DNA of 64,000 bases from Gavia stellata (taxonomy: Eukaryota > Chordata > Aves > Gaviiformes > Gaviidae), in NCBI RefSeq assembly GCF_030936135.1, contig NC_082603.1:35072329-35136328 (forward strand), read 5' to 3'. How positions within the stretch are numbered: the first letter of the stretch is position 1; the number at the start of each line of letters is the position of its first letter. Below are positions 12,801 to 27,800 of the stretch, in pieces. Below the pieces are notes generated by a model, which was not told the DNA's origin, did not search any database, and saw nothing but the letters and a program-made list of their open reading frames with translations. The position numbers and the translations under genes were made by a program.

Positions 12801-15800
12801 CGGGCTCCAGGAGCCGCCTCGGCTGCCCGTCCCGACTGGGAGCAGGGACCGTCCTTCCAAGGGCAGGTGCTATTTTGGAGAACAGTCCTCAACAAGCTGA
12901 ACAGCCTTCATCCCTCCCCTGAAAGCACCCCATGTTCCTCAAACCCAACGATGGGAACCAGACCTAACTGCGCAGTGACGGAGTAACACTTCAGCTTTAA
13001 AAGAAGCCTTTTGTGCGCAGGACAACGCTGAGGGCTGGAAACCGTTGCTCCCCTGGGGACGTGGCCGGCGGCACCGCAGATGGATGGCAGGGCTGGATGG
13101 CTGCACACCGGCACTGCGGCCGCTGCTGTGTGCCAGCAGTCGTGCGAGCGCCGGAGGGCTTCCTGCAGTCCCTGCGAACGCAGCCTTTTGCACCCCAGCG
13201 GGAGCGGGTCCTGCTCGCCAATGCTGCTGTCCTCACGAGTGGCACCAAGATCGCCCGTTGCAGCTTTTGCGACTGAGGTACGGGCGGTTTTAAGAGATCT
13301 CATTTCTCTGTCCACCACTTTTCCCTGTTCTGGAAGGGGGGTTTTAATAATTGAATGCACGATGCGTCAAAAAAGGACAAGGACGGCTTGGGCACAGAAA
13401 TAGCCTTTTCCTCAGAGAAACAGCAAGTCTGAGTCTCTCCCAGCTTTCTGTGAAGGATAAACACGAGGGAAGTAGCTCAGCTACTAAACAGCCGCATTTC
13501 GAAAATATTTCTGAACATCCGCAATTTGAAAGTCTGGAGCAAGTTCCCAAGGCGAATGTGATAAAGGCTGGTTCCTCCTCTGAAGGGTACGGATCCCACG
13601 GGGCCTTTCGGGATGCCCAGCCCCTCAAGGCTGCCGGCGGCTCTCCCGCTCCCCGGGGCACCTTGCCAGGGCTGCCCCTTCCCTCCGCCCCGGGAAAACC
13701 CTTGCTGGCTGGATGAGGAGGGCTGACGCACAGGCCTGACTCCGGCTCTCCGGAGGTGAGGGGAAGCGCCTGCATCAGGCCCGTGAGTCACCCCCATGTC
13801 TCCCTACGGGCAGCCTCGCCGCCCCCCGCCCCGGAGCATCCCTCTCCCAGGGATGCTGGCAGCCAGCAGCCCCGGAAAACCCGAGCCCACAGACTCGCAG
13901 CGGATGCATAGTGTTTGTTCTGTGCATTGGCCTTGCTTAGGGATTGCATGGGAAGAGGACGACCGCACGCCTTTGCAGAGAGAAGCAGGCGACAGTTTGA
14001 GATGCAGCTCAGCAGCGTCCCCAGTGAAGACCAAGAAGGGGAGCACAGCTGAGGCCAGGACCCTGCATCGACTTGAACGTCTTCGGACCACGCTGCGGGG
14101 TTTTGGGAGCCACCGGAGACCGGGATGTCTCCCCAGGAAGACAGGCAGCCAGCTTCTTCAGGCGGATAAGAGTGTTTGCAGTTACCAGGCTTTCCAAGAT
14201 GATCCGAGGCAGCTTCAAGACAGTCATTACGACGGTGACTGGCAGCGGCTTTAACAGCTGCGACGCCTTCCAGGAGCCGTCCCTGGTCTGGCACCAGCCC
14301 TGCTGGCATTAACTACAGCAGGGTGACTGCTGCCTTTGAGTTCTCAGATGAAAGCTGGAGAGCAGAAGCTCAAATTGTTGATTGAAAAGAAGAAATGAGG
14401 TTATTTCACATCTTCAGTATTGCCTCTTGAGGAGCTAATTCCCATTACCTGACCAATGAAGCTCTTAATACCAATGCAAAGTTAGAAGCAAGATAGATAC
14501 ACATATGCAATTACTTTAGTTTAATGAGATTTATTTTTATTTTCGTAAAATCTGTTACAACACAATCTAGCAAAAAAGAAATGCCTTACTCGCTAGTTTC
14601 TTAGATTTTACATTTCATTTACATCTGCCTTCAGCTCAGCACAAAGCGTAGGAAAATAATGTTTTAAAATACTTTCTTCAATCAATGAAAGAAAACCTTC
14701 AAGATGTGCCAAATAAGCTCCCACCGTAAGAAGTGTCCATGTCCCTCGTCTCCAAATGCTTCTTATAAACAAAGCACAGCAGCAGCTACCAAACTGATAA
14801 TGACCAGAAACCGAGTCTTTCCTAGCTGCAGAAGCGGTACGGCTCACCCCCCAACCTTGCTTTTATTACCCAGAGGGTGGCCCAAGACAAGCTTTTCTGC
14901 TTTTAAATCTCAGAAAAAGTTCCCACCTTTGAAGCACTTGGTCACCGAACAGCACAAATAATGACCTGAAGAAAAGGCTGTCTGCACTTGCAGGCGCAAT
15001 TACTGTCACAAGATTGTTTAGCATTTTAGCAACCCACTCCCAGGTGCTCGGCCAGTTACTGACTCCAGCTCAGTGGTTGGACTTTAAAAGCCTCGGAACA
15101 AAGTGTTATTTCTCTAACTGCGATCATCTATTGAAGTCTAAGAAGTTGAGGCCTTAATAAAGTCACAGAGCTACTCTCTCCGTGTTTTAGAGATAATTAT
15201 AGGGATAAGAATACATATGTAAGCTTTATACAATCTCATTTTTAACTTACCCTAATGATGATACATTAAATAGCTAGGAAGGAAGGGGTCCATGCTAAGC
15301 AGGCAAGGTGGTAAAGGAAACATAAAGCTGTTGCAAAAGCTTCAGCAGATCTATGGTGCCTGGGCCGTGGTCCCCGCGGTGCTGGCTACCAGCTCCCCCT
15401 GCACCAGCACGTGCATTTGCTAGCCCACGTCCCCAGCCCAGCAGCCACTTTCTGGAACGGATTTGCTCCCTGAACTGATCTGCCGCACGGTTAGGTGCCA
15501 GACCAACAGACAGGCTGCAGCCAGAGAAAAAGCTACAGAAGCCCCAGCACAGACCAGTTTGAAAAGTAAATAGTTTAGTCACTGTTAGGCTATAGTTGTT
15601 AGAGAGAGGGATTTTTCCCAAATGCTCCAAAACACGCAAACACATGTACAACTCTTCTGTCAGTAAGGGGCAAATCAGTCTTGTCCTTGCTCCTCCCAAC
15701 ATCATTTCACAGGTTTTTTGCAGGGTTATTTTTGAGTTTGGTGGGTTTTTTGCAGTTTTTTTCTTTTTTCCATATTTTATCCTCTTCCAGGTACTAAGGG

Positions 15801-18800
15801 TGCAGCCCAGTAAGACAGCTTCTTCCATGGTTCCTGTACCTATACAGTTTTCCAGTTAATTTGGACCACTGTAGTTTTGAGGCCAGAAGGTACTTTCCAT
15901 CTGTGTGTATCAAATCCTAGCAAAAAGTGTACCTCACAATGACTGATGGAAGGTAGGGCAACTGTTCAGTTCATCAACAACCAACCTCAAACTGAAGAAG
16001 TTAAAGTTATTGTGACAAAGGCTCAGTAAATAAACATCAGCTCTTCTGCAACTGGTGCCCCATGGAGAGCGCATGTTTAAACACTCAGACACGACCGTTC
16101 CTTCTTATAAGCTCCTCATGTAAACTTACGGATCAATAATTTCATTTACTAAGTACTTTGGCTCGCAGTTTAGAAACTCATCACATAAAAGCATTTGGAA
16201 GACATGGAGCAAAATGCCACGGCTTGAAGTCTTCTGCACTGGGAGGCTAGTAACCAGTTCGAGTTGTTGTATAAAGGATTTTTGGGGCAGAGCCATCAAT
16301 AAAAATAAAAACCGAAAAATCTCATGACTCTGCATTTCACCACCTCCACACAGACTGAAACATCCAAACCAGAGCGCAGTAAGGTGACGCTGCTGCTCCG
16401 GCAGACGCGCTGCCTCCAGAAGAGACATACCCACTCCTCACCTGCTCCAGCAGATCTTCAGTGGTGGCCCTGGGGCTACCTTGTACGGCAGCAACCAAGC
16501 CAACCTGCCCAACCTAGTCAACCTGCCCAACCAGCCACACTCAAGTTTCTGCTGGAGCAGTTAACATACGGTGCAGGATAAAAGCAACTTTAAGAAAATC
16601 ACTTTGGGAAATTAGGCCACAGTCAGCATCTAATGAACGATGGAGAGTGACTTACTTAGGTCATTGTCCATCTTGAACGCGATGTCCAGCTGCATGATGA
16701 AAAGCATGAACTGGAACCAGGGGCTCATCTCCTTGCTGGGGAGGGGAATGTGCACGGCAAACACGATATCATTGGCTTCGATCTGCCTGCTCACCGCCTC
16801 ATCGAAGTCTTTGAGCTTCTCGCAGTGGTTGGGTCCCCAGGGCATCAGCCACTTTGTTTTGTGGTGGTTTTTTCTTACATCAATGCACTTCACTGACATG
16901 TAAGGAACAGCTGTAGTGGGGCTGGGAGCTGCGAATGGAAGAGAAACACATTTTTAGCATCTTTAGATATCTTATATAGTGGTTTCCCCACCAAAACATG
17001 CAGCTCCCCATTCAACTATTCGAAGGCAATTTAAAACAAATGCATCAAGTGATTCTCCTTCATAGCTCCTTGATCTTGCAGTTAAGTAATTAAGTTTATT
17101 ATGTCTACAGGCATACTGCTGACTTTGTAGTGGGATCAAATTAGGATTAGCTAGAGCAGTGGGAATCTGCTGGTTCAGTCTCAGATACCTCAGCTACACC
17201 AAAATCACATGGAAAGTTATGGCATCTTTTTCCGTGCATACTCTCTTCTAGCTTGCTCACTCAAGCAAATCCACTCGCAAAGCATGTGGCTATCACAACC
17301 CTAGACAGATGAACTAATCCTAGACCTTGTGGTCCTGCAGAGTGGGGCACGGCTTACGCAGTGATATGAACCACGCACACACAGCCACCCGTTTCCTTGG
17401 ACAGGAAGGCTTTTCTCACTGCTGAATCATGCAATTATTTTTTAAAAACATTAGGGAAATAAAAAAGCTCCCAGCGCTGATAAATTGGATATTGCTGCAT
17501 TAATTTTTCTGTACTTACTTTCATGCCCACCAGTGATCTGGTCTGCGTTATGCCAAGCGAAGAAGGTGGTGCAGCCCTCCCTGTGCCACAACCGTCTCAT
17601 CTTCCACTGGGATGATGAGCCTCACAGCGGCGCTAGCACCGCTTCCACTGCATGCTCCCTCTTTGCGTGGAAGTACATCCTCATCCCAACACCGCTCAAA
17701 TCAGTAAGGTAAGCAAAACATGTTTGGAAAACCAAGCTAAACGCAAACGAGGTTCTATCCCGTGAGGTTACTGCCCACGGGCGCCATTGCCAACACACTG
17801 TTCTCATGGATTTTTGCCATCGCCGCTGGAGGCGGCAGTGCTGTTTTGAAAGACTACCAATACTTTTGCCGTTTCTCTAATCGCACTGCTAGCGGAGCCA
17901 GTCCTACCTCCATCACACAGCGGCTGAGGCAGCGTGCTCAAACAAGGGACGCAAGTTAGCCTGAATCCTTGTAAAGGGAGAGAGCCGCACCACTCGGCAT
18001 CTAACCCAGCCCAGGGCCGTCACCAGCATCTGCTGTCTGCAAACCTGCTGCAGGAGCCATCCCAGCCTTGCCAAAACTCCCTACGGGGAAAACACGGGGT
18101 AAGCTGGCCGCCTCCATGATGCTCCAAAGATCCTTGCTCACCCGCCGCTGCTCGCTGCAGAGAAACATGTTGCACGAAGGCATTTCTTCCTTTTGCTGTA
18201 AGTCAGGGGTGAACCAATGATTATTACAACCAAAGATTTGTCTCTCTTTTCCCCCCCTAGTCGCAGGGTTTTTTTAAGAGGTTGAGAGAAAAGAAGCTGA
18301 ATAGAGATCTTGGCTCTGAAACGCTCCCCAAACTCCGCACTGTCCCCGTCCCCACAGCAAGCGACGAGGCTTTGTGCATGTGCACAAGACATCCGTTTTC
18401 ATCGTATCAAGATAACGTGTAACATCCCAGGTCAGGTAATTAAAACTACGGAGGATTATACTGTCCGGGCTTTACACCGATGAGGCAACAGTCAGAAACT
18501 CTGAAGTACAAATAGGGATGAAAGCAGAAAAGAAATGCATTCCACCTTCAGGTAGAATTTCAGCATAAACCACCTTCAAATCTGAAAGAAAAGGCTTTAA
18601 AAAAACTCAAATACATTTCCAACATAGTTCTTCCACGCAAAGAATTCTTATGACGGTGGTTCTGCCCCGTTTCCAATATTGTTTGGGAAATAAATATTTC
18701 AATGCTATTTTAATGCATCGCAGAACTGGCAAACCACGGGGACGAGCAGAGCTGGAGATGCTCCAGCTCCTCATCTCCCCAGGATGACCCGAGGGGCTTC

Positions 18801-21800
18801 CACGGGTCAGAAAGAAGTTCGATAATTCCTCTGTCCCTTATGGATCTATTCCCCTTTTGTCATAGAAAAAAGTATTTTTTTTGCACAACAGCCAGCTCAA
18901 CACACTTTAATTCCAATACATGTCACTGCAATTAAACGAGAGCTGGCCTATTTTCTGAAGTGTTACCAGGACAGTACTGTCAGACATGCTGTAATGAATT
19001 TCTTCCAGCTTCACAGCTTTTGGGAAGCAGATGGAACAGGTTAACTCTTTCTTTTTAAGCTGTTAAAAAAGAGTTTTCTTGATTCCTGTTTCCACTAGAA
19101 TTTGAAGAAATTAAAGTTATGTAATACAAGTTTGTGAAATTACATTTATGAAAAACCCTGAACTATCCAGCCCTTTTAAAAATGAGGCTTTTAAAAATAA
19201 GGCTTGAAATTCAAAAATTCAAGCGTGAATCTAACCTAGTAATGTAAAAATGCCCTAATGCAAGCGACAAGCATTGAAATGTTCCTACGCTAGGAGTTAA
19301 AACAGAAGTAGCGCACAGAATAACAGACATACAGGCATATAGAATAACAAATGACTTAATGCTCCAAGTCTCCCGAGAAAAGACGCCGGGGCGGTCACGT
19401 AAAATTGGAGTTAAGCCGGCCAGCCGGCGGGCTCCTGCGGAAGGCTATTCTCACGTTGTCACCGTCCCCATTCTGACGGATGGTCCAGGACTTCCCAAAC
19501 AGATTGCAGCCCACCAAAACACTCCGGCAGCAAGCAGTAACACCCTCCCTACAAACTGCGAGAATTTCAGTGAGAAAAAACCAAGCCCAGGCAGCCACCC
19601 CCAGCCCCGTCCGGGGCAGAGCTAGCTCGGGGTTCCCCAGCGGCGCGAGGTTTGGGCGGGCTGAGCACGCCGACCTCCGCAGGCGCTACGCCCAGATGAT
19701 TCAGACCTGGCTCACTTGTCCTTCGGACACGGCATCACAACAGCAGCTCTAGTACTTTTTGGGATCCGAGCCAGGAACTTGGCGTAGCATCTTCGCTAAC
19801 GTGCCACCTCGTTAGAAAGATGACATCCGCGCTCCTTCCTACGGGCAGGGGAGAGATGACTCAATGTGCGAGTCAGGAGGAAGTTATTAAAAAGCGGTTG
19901 TTTATAAACTGCATTTTTTCAATTTTTTGACAGCAGTAAGTTTAAGTAGCAGCGACGCTGGCGGAAAGGGTGGGCTAAAAGGAAAGGGATTTGCTTAAGC
20001 AGGAATACTTCCAGATTCATACCCGCTCTCTCGCTAGCAATCCGCAGCCGAAGTGCAGCACAGACACATCGTGCTGCTGCGCCTCTAACCCTCACTGCAT
20101 CCAGCAGCCCTCCGGGAACCACAGAAAGCTCATGCGTTACAGCAGCCCCCCCCAAAAAAAAGAACAAATCATTGATATGCCAGAAAGAAACAGCAAAGTA
20201 GAATAAAATCAAGCGTTCAAAAAAAAAACCAAACAAGAAACCTAACTGCAAGTCCAGGATTACAGATGCTTGAACGAGGCACCCTAAGTGCACAGAACGG
20301 CGCAACATCCCTCTGTCGGGCCTCGATGCAGAACCTCATAACTGTGGCTAAAACTGCAGCCGTAAGTGAATATCAGGAATATTGTCGTGAAATAAGCCAG
20401 ACATCCAGGCCAAGCTCTCAGAGCTTTTTAACTTTGACAGATCTTTGCGTGATTTAAAAGTAGGCATTGCTGAATTAAGCGGCATTGTTACTTCTACAGA
20501 AGAGACGAACGCTTCTTGCTTTGATGCAACTCATTATAGCCATAAATACATGTTTTCATCACTGGCTGATTATGATTTTAAATACTTGGCGTGCTAACTC
20601 AAGTATCCCCTCTGCCAAAGTTACAGCTTTGAGGAGCAAGAGACAATTACTATATATATTCCTTGTCAGGAACTGCACACCAAACAAACGTCGGCACTTG
20701 GCTTCCATTACTTGTTTGGCTCCAGTCCCATTAAATTCAAGTGAGTGTTGAACCAAGTGGAAAAAAATGCTTTGTGAAACTGCAGCCAAGTCAACTAACA
20801 GCATTACAAAGTGCTATGCAAAACAAAGCTAGCATCGAGGGATTTCAGTTAAAACGCGGTGCCAAGCAGGCTGCTTTCAGCTATTCCGCCTGTGGGCTGG
20901 AGATGGTCCGGCTTTATATATTAAATGATATATGTCAGCCTGTAAATAATTAAATAGCAGTTTGTGCATAATACAGTGGATAAGACTCAGCCCATGTTCC
21001 AGGCTGCTCGCTGCGATGCGAAGCGCTGCAGTAACGCAGGTACCCTTTGGTGGGGTTAGCTGGGTAGCCGAGGAGCAGGGCTTTTATCAGGGGGCTTTTG
21101 CAGAAGCTGGTCGGGAGCGCGGCTCTCAAACAGGAGCCAGCCCTGTAAGCGTGGGTTGGGGCTGCCCGGGGAGCCCCCGTCAAGGTGCCCCGGCTCCAGG
21201 TGCAGTGAGCAGGCATCGGGGCAGAGACCCCTCGCTCCAAGGGGTTCAACCTCAGCAGTGCTGGATGGCGAAAGCCGGAGGCACGAGGCTACTGGAGCTG
21301 CTAGCACCGCCGGTGGATACTTCCAACCCCCCTACTTAAGAGAAAAAACTTCCCACAGACAAGTTTAGAGACAGGATGATTCACAGCCAACGCTTTCAGA
21401 GCAACAGCCACGATCTCCAAGGAGCCGGTGTGCGTGTGCCTGTGGGAAGCGGGCAGGAGGTGACTGTCACCACCAGAGCCCTCCTTAGCTCTGATGGGAC
21501 AAAGCTTCATGAAATCTTCCTTAAAAACCCAGGCAAGCAGAGATGTGAAAATAAACCCAACACAGCCTGAGCAACCTCCCGTCTGCAGTTCATTGGTTTT
21601 CATACTGGTTTGGGTAGTGAATACAGTTTACCCTCTTTGAAGCTATAAACAAACTTGCCTTAAAGGTATGGGGAACGGGGAAGCCGCTGGCTCCATCTGC
21701 TCCAGAAGAGGCTTCGGAGGTGCCTGGCTCACTGCAAAAGCCCCAAGGATATCCCAAATTACAGGGGGTCACAGCAGCTCTGCCGTGCCCGGCCAAGGAA

Positions 21801-24800
21801 GCACGGCTCCTTGCAGCAGCTCTAGCCAGCGAGCCCCCGGAGAGCCAGGGGCCCTCACCAGCGTGGTCACCGCCTCCCAGGGAGGACTTCTGATGAACTT
21901 TCAAAGCCATTTCAACCATGGTTGAAGAACTCTTGCACATGAGACTTTTCTCACTTTTCATATTAAAGTGCTGTATAGCCAAAGGTACGTTGGCTCAAGT
22001 GTATGGATTTTCTCAAGCTATGTCCCCAAGAAACAGCAGCAGTTAAAAGTAAGAGAGACATTTAGTGCCGGGGGAGTGGACAGAAGTTGAATTGCTTCCA
22101 GTTTTCAATGATCCAAAACTACTCAGTCTTGTAATTGAACTGGTAGTGGTGTTTCACCCAAAGATGACAGTGTTATAGAATAACTCCAAACAAGAGGAGT
22201 CGAAGGAGACGGGCCAGGGAGGTCTACGGGCCAGGGAGGTCAAAGATCTTATGACCTGCTTCAGCAAAAGAGGTCACGATGTGGTTTCTTAACACTGGTG
22301 ACCATCCTCATTGCCACGATAGAGAGGATTTCTCTCCTACATCTCAGCTGGAATCAAAATTCTTTCACTTCACATAGACTAAACCAGAGTACGAGTGGAG
22401 GCAAAGAGCCAAAGTGATTCATCACACAGCCGAGATGCCCCGAGCCACCCAACGCTGCTTCTGCTCCCCTACATTCTCCATAGTAAAACCCTACAGCGTT
22501 TGCTGAAGAAAGCGAGCAGCCTACCCCAAATACCCAGCAAACTGGTAAATGAGGTGAATTCTGAAAGGACCCAGGGGATCCAGGCCTGGCTCTCACTGGC
22601 GTCTTGCTTTCTTGAGCCGCTGGGTTAGATCCTGGTTACCACTATGCTCCCAAGCCTGGCTTCCGGAAGTCCTCATAAGTTTTAATTTTGTTCAAGATGA
22701 GTGCAACACTGTGGCAAACTAAATGAAATGAATAGGAGTATATTTTGGTTTTTTGGGGTTTTTTTTTTTGGCAAAAGTTTTATTCAACCCATTCCCCCAA
22801 TCAATACAAGCATAATTAATTAATCACAGCATCCCAACCTTGATTTTGTTAGCGTAATTTTTTAAACAAAAGCTGGAGCTTCACATTTCAGAATTATGCT
22901 TCCTCGGCCACCACGTTAAAAATGAAGCCGCTGAAAGGGAAGAGCACTGTTTGACGCTGAGGAATCAGAGTTACGCCGGATGGGATGGGACCTCGGGAGG
23001 TCTCTCATACAACCTCCTGCTCACGGCAGGGGCGGTCAGGTCACAGCAGGGCGCTCAGGGCCTCATTCCACCCGGTCTTGAAGGGGGTTACTGCTCCTGG
23101 GATGCTGATGTGCTGCTCTTGCTGTCCCCTTGTCCCCATTTTTATCACTCCACATACAGACTAAGTATTAAGTTATTCTATAGCAATCAAAGTTGCATTT
23201 ACATGAGGTATAGATTACTCTCAGCTGCCTTATGTGCACATACCAGTTCAAACAAGTATATATTCCAACTTCTTAGTCACTGCTTTCTTTGCTCTCTCCT
23301 CCGAATACCCTGAACCTTTACCCTGTATCAAACAGCCACGTTTCATTCCTCAAAACAACTTTTAACACTGTTTCTACAACCCAGGAGATCAGACTGACAA
23401 AGTCTGACCATTCTGCGAAATCCTGCACTGGATCGTGACAGGCACTGGGAAATCCTGCTCTCGCCTGCAAGGGTGAAGCCTCGCCACACCAAGCAGCAAT
23501 TGCACTCACAATATTTGGTGATCGCGTGAGAGCGTCCGCCACGGAGTGCATCATACGGACATGACACAACGCGATCTGCAACACAGTTCACTTTTCGACT
23601 CGGAAAAGTCACAGCCGGTTTTCCCTAGAGCTCCCAGTCCTACGGTGCGCTGTGTCCCAGATCTTGCTCTTCCCTCACCCCCACAGACGTTTCTGCTCTT
23701 TACCACGCAACTTGCTCCCTCCCGCTGTTGGGTGCATTTGCAGCTGATGCTCGGCTGCCCCTACAGAAAACTTGGGGCCCAATGCTTAGTTGAGGCAGAA
23801 TACAAAGTCTGAGAATAAATAGCAGTAGAGGAAGGAGGCCTTTTGGTGGCCAAGAACCTCTAATGAATCTTCAAGCATGGGGAAAAATGACATCTCACCT
23901 TCAAATTTTTAAGAGAAAAACCCCACAGAATCATTAAGGTTGGAAAAGACCTGTAAGATCACCAAGTCCAACCATCAACGCAACACCAACGTTAAACCTG
24001 TTAGATCTTTAAGAAGGACAGAAGAAAAGAAAGCCTACTTTCTCCAAACAGCTATCAATCTTTAATAAATACCCTTTCACGTCTTGGTGCCACAAGCAAA
24101 ACTTGTTCCTATCTATCTCTTGGGCTTAGCTCTCCTGCAAAGCGTGTTAGTGACTGCACGCGGGAATGTGCAAGGGCAAATGGAACAGAGAAGACTCATT
24201 TAGACAAACTCCAGCACTACTTGTAGCCCACTGGACTTACCCTGAGACATGTTAGCAAACAGCACTGAGCAGCTGCAGAACTTTTTAATTTTTTTTTTTT
24301 TTAATTCTCAAAGCCCCAGTTCAAGGCTTGACAGCTTTAACCTCTCTCTACGACAGCAATAAGTAGCTTTCCTTGACTTTCAGCTATACTGTCCTTGAAG
24401 CAATCTCTCTCTATTAACATGCAAGCATTCACCTGCCCTTTTCTTTTCTGACAAAAAAAAGAAGCAGAAAATAAGATCCCACCTGTAAAGGGGCTTACCT
24501 CAGGAACTATTCCTCAGAGAAGAAACAAACACACTTTCTCTGTATTTAAACGTAAATCTTTAGGTAAAAAAAAAAATTGCTATGAGATAAGTGAGCTCAA
24601 TTTTTCAGTATTTTCATTTTACAACATTATGTATGCCTAGATTTGCATAAAAGCCACCATCACTCAGTTTATTAATTCCAATAAATTAAGTAGATCTTTA
24701 AAAAGCTCCTGCGATAAACCCTCAAATAATTCTAATTCCTGCCTTCTTCCGTCCTCTCTACTCCTGCGAACAAGGCATTCAGCCCCGCTGCGAGAATAAC

Positions 24801-27800
24801 ATTCCCTCCGCTCCCACACGAATCCTTACCTCTATGATATATATTCTGTACCTTCTCATCTAGAACACCTACAGCATATTTCAAATTAACTACTGACGCT
24901 TGCTCTCGCACTATAAACACGCCCTTTAGAAAATCTCAATTGCATTGTGTCCACATTGATTAAAGCTTGAATCCCCCCGACCTCGGGCGGTGTTAACTTC
25001 TCCCAGGCACCAGCAGCATTCTGCTTTTCTACTCAATGACCCCCTTCTGCGCCGAGCCATCACTACCCAACGAGCACGCACAATGGCCTTCTGCTTCATT
25101 ACACTAACCAACAGCAGGATAGGAATAAACAAGCTAATTTATCATGGGGCAGGCTGAGCTTTTCCAACCAGAACAGTGAGAACCTGAAGAACGTTATATA
25201 TACTCATTATTTATAAATATATCTTTATTGCAGCATGAAAGTTTTCTTTTCCACCTCCCTCTTTCCTGACCTTGATGCTACCAGTTTACTACGTTAATGA
25301 GTGACCACCAACACAGTCTTTGAATTACTATTTTTTATTACCAGTTACTACTTCACAAGCTACATGAAAGCCTTTTTCTGAACACTGCAGCAGCTTTTAT
25401 GTGCAGAATTGCTGTACGTTTAAATCATCTCATTCTTCTTTTTTTTTAAAAAAAAAAAAAAAAAACAAAAAAACAAACCAACCCAACCCACTACCTACCA
25501 GAAACCCACTCCCCTTAGGAAAGGTATTTCTTTCTTACCATTCAACTTCAAGCTCTATCGAGACTTCAGTCATCTAAAGCCCCAGGGCACTGTTTCCATC
25601 CTTCCTCACAGTGGGAGTTGCCAGACACACTATTGTAGCTGAACACCCTTATTTCTGTCATCTCCAATAGATTTTTCAATACTCCAGGTTTCTCTGTCTT
25701 TTTTATTTCAGACCATAAAAATGAACCTGTCCAAACCACCGAAGTTTGGGGGATCCCTGACCCAAATTCATGTTCTGCACCCAGGTCTCCTGGCTCTGGA
25801 TGTGAAGAGCACGGCAGGAGCGGGCTGTGCAGGCACCACCTCCAGCGATGGCGTTGGCATGGGCAGCACGGGCTTCCCCACCTCGTCTGGAGGGTGATGG
25901 GAGTCCTGAGCCCGGTCGGGGTACGGCTGGGTGGAAGGTGATGCTTGGCAGCACAGACGGCAACCCAGACCTCTGCCAAACTCAAACCTACCGTCCAGAG
26001 TGGGGTGGGAAGCCAGCTGCCAGGATTTGGCGGTCCCTAACCAGGCACTACAGCCAGCAGAACGGTTCTGCTGTGGTTTTGAGGCATTTCTATGCCATCT
26101 CAGCTTCCTCTAAGCACACAGGAGCGCGAGAGACCTGTGTGTATTCACGGGGGGGCAGCTATTTTTTTTTCCGCTCAAGGTTTGTTCTTTGATGCTACTT
26201 TTGCAACTTTGGGCCGCGCTAGCAGACAAGTTGTCCGTGCAGCACGGCCTCTTCAGGGCAGCGCAAACTGGAAGAGGCTGCCCAGGGAGGTGGTGGAGTC
26301 ACCCTCACCAGAGACATTCAAGGAACATGTGGACGTGGCCCTGCGGGACATGGTTTAGTGGGCATGGTGGGGTTGGGGTGGTGGTTGGACTTGACGATCT
26401 GACAGGTCTTTTCCAATTGTAGTGATTCTGTGATTCCCAAAGAGCCACAGGAGCAGCTGTGCCAAGAGCCTTTAAAACAGAACACGCAGTTAGGATACCC
26501 GCTGCAGAAGAGGGGTCCCAGCACCCTGCGAGGCTGCTGCCACCCAGCACCGACCAACACGCTACGAGAGAACAGCCTTGCTCTCAGAGATAAGGGATTA
26601 TTCCCTCAGCCCCAGGCGAGTCACAAAGCAAGAAAATCTTATGAGGCGCTAGAATACAAGTCTGCTTGCTGGGAGGACTAAATGAAATGACCTCCACGAT
26701 TCATACACATACACAACAGCAGCAACAAATGCAAAGCGAGCACTAGCAGCATGAGCGCCATAAACGCAGAAATACCTACTCGAAAATATTTTATTTAAAA
26801 GAAAAAAAAAAGAAGGTAGAACTGATTTACTAATTGCCACAGACAGTTTGATCTTCTTCCAAGTGGTCCTTTGTCAATTTTCGACTCGGATGAAATGCGT
26901 TTCCTACTGCGCCCAGCCAATATATGAAATCCCTGCAAACAGAGCTCTAAAATAGCAGTATGACCTGCTGTTATCCAGCAGCTTTCCTCCAGAGCAACAG
27001 CCTGGAACTCCCGGAGTCCAGTCGCACGCTTCAGATAACAAGATACCTTGAAACCCCCAATACTGGGATATGTAAGAATTCCATCTGCATTTGAAGAGGA
27101 GGGCTCGGATCCTGGGGCACCTCCCCAGGCAGATGGACGCCTTTCGCCCTTCAAAGGCTTTCCCAGGCTATCAGGGAGGTGCAGCTTGACTTCAAAGACC
27201 ATAAATGTTATTTACTAACAAAAAGGCTTCCTGTTTAATCCGTATCAAAGCGCAGAGAGGCAGCAGGACCACCGCTTGGTAAGCCTTCAGGTCCTGCTTA
27301 AACCCAAGCCTGTTTAGTTAGCATCAACAGAAAAGAAGAGCAGCGAGAGGACCGTCCTCATCCTCCCCACGTAAACTACAAGGCACAGAGTTTCCCTGAC
27401 GCATGTCTCCCAAGTTAACTGTAGTTTGTAAGCGATGCAACTGTGAGAAGAGCAAAAAAAACTAGCGCCTCAGAGGATTTACAGCCTCGGTGCCCGCTCC
27501 TCAGGCCCCCAGCGCGGACATTTCTGCCTGGGAACTCTCAATTTCTGGCACATTTGCCCATTCAGCTACAGTTACAGCTCTTAAAAAGAAGAATTGAGCA
27601 GACCTAAACTAAATAGACACGACCTTTCATGTCTGCTTTTTCATCGGCTCCCAGTGCTTCTGCCAAGGCTGCAGCACTAAAGGAATGCGTCTGTACAGAG
27701 GAGTCTATTGGCATTCATGTCCACGGTACAGCGCCGACCTATTCAGCACAGCTTGCCCATCTTCTGGAGAGGCCAGCGACGAAAGAAAGTCAGGCACATG

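Larger units (their letters stand above)
8163..16655 (-). other. WLS intron 2
   Basis: An intron of 8,493 bp. It holds the 40-bp minisatellite, a CA/TA microsatellite and a GC-rich interval at about 12,745-14,310. The remainder is unique. Open frames of 150-177 codons inside it show no known domain and no splice support. Confidence 0.9.

Noticed and set aside
13788..14309. 173-codon minus frame in WLS intron 2
   Set aside because: It is a result of the GC-rich interval. Overlapping long frames occur on both strands, with no splice support.
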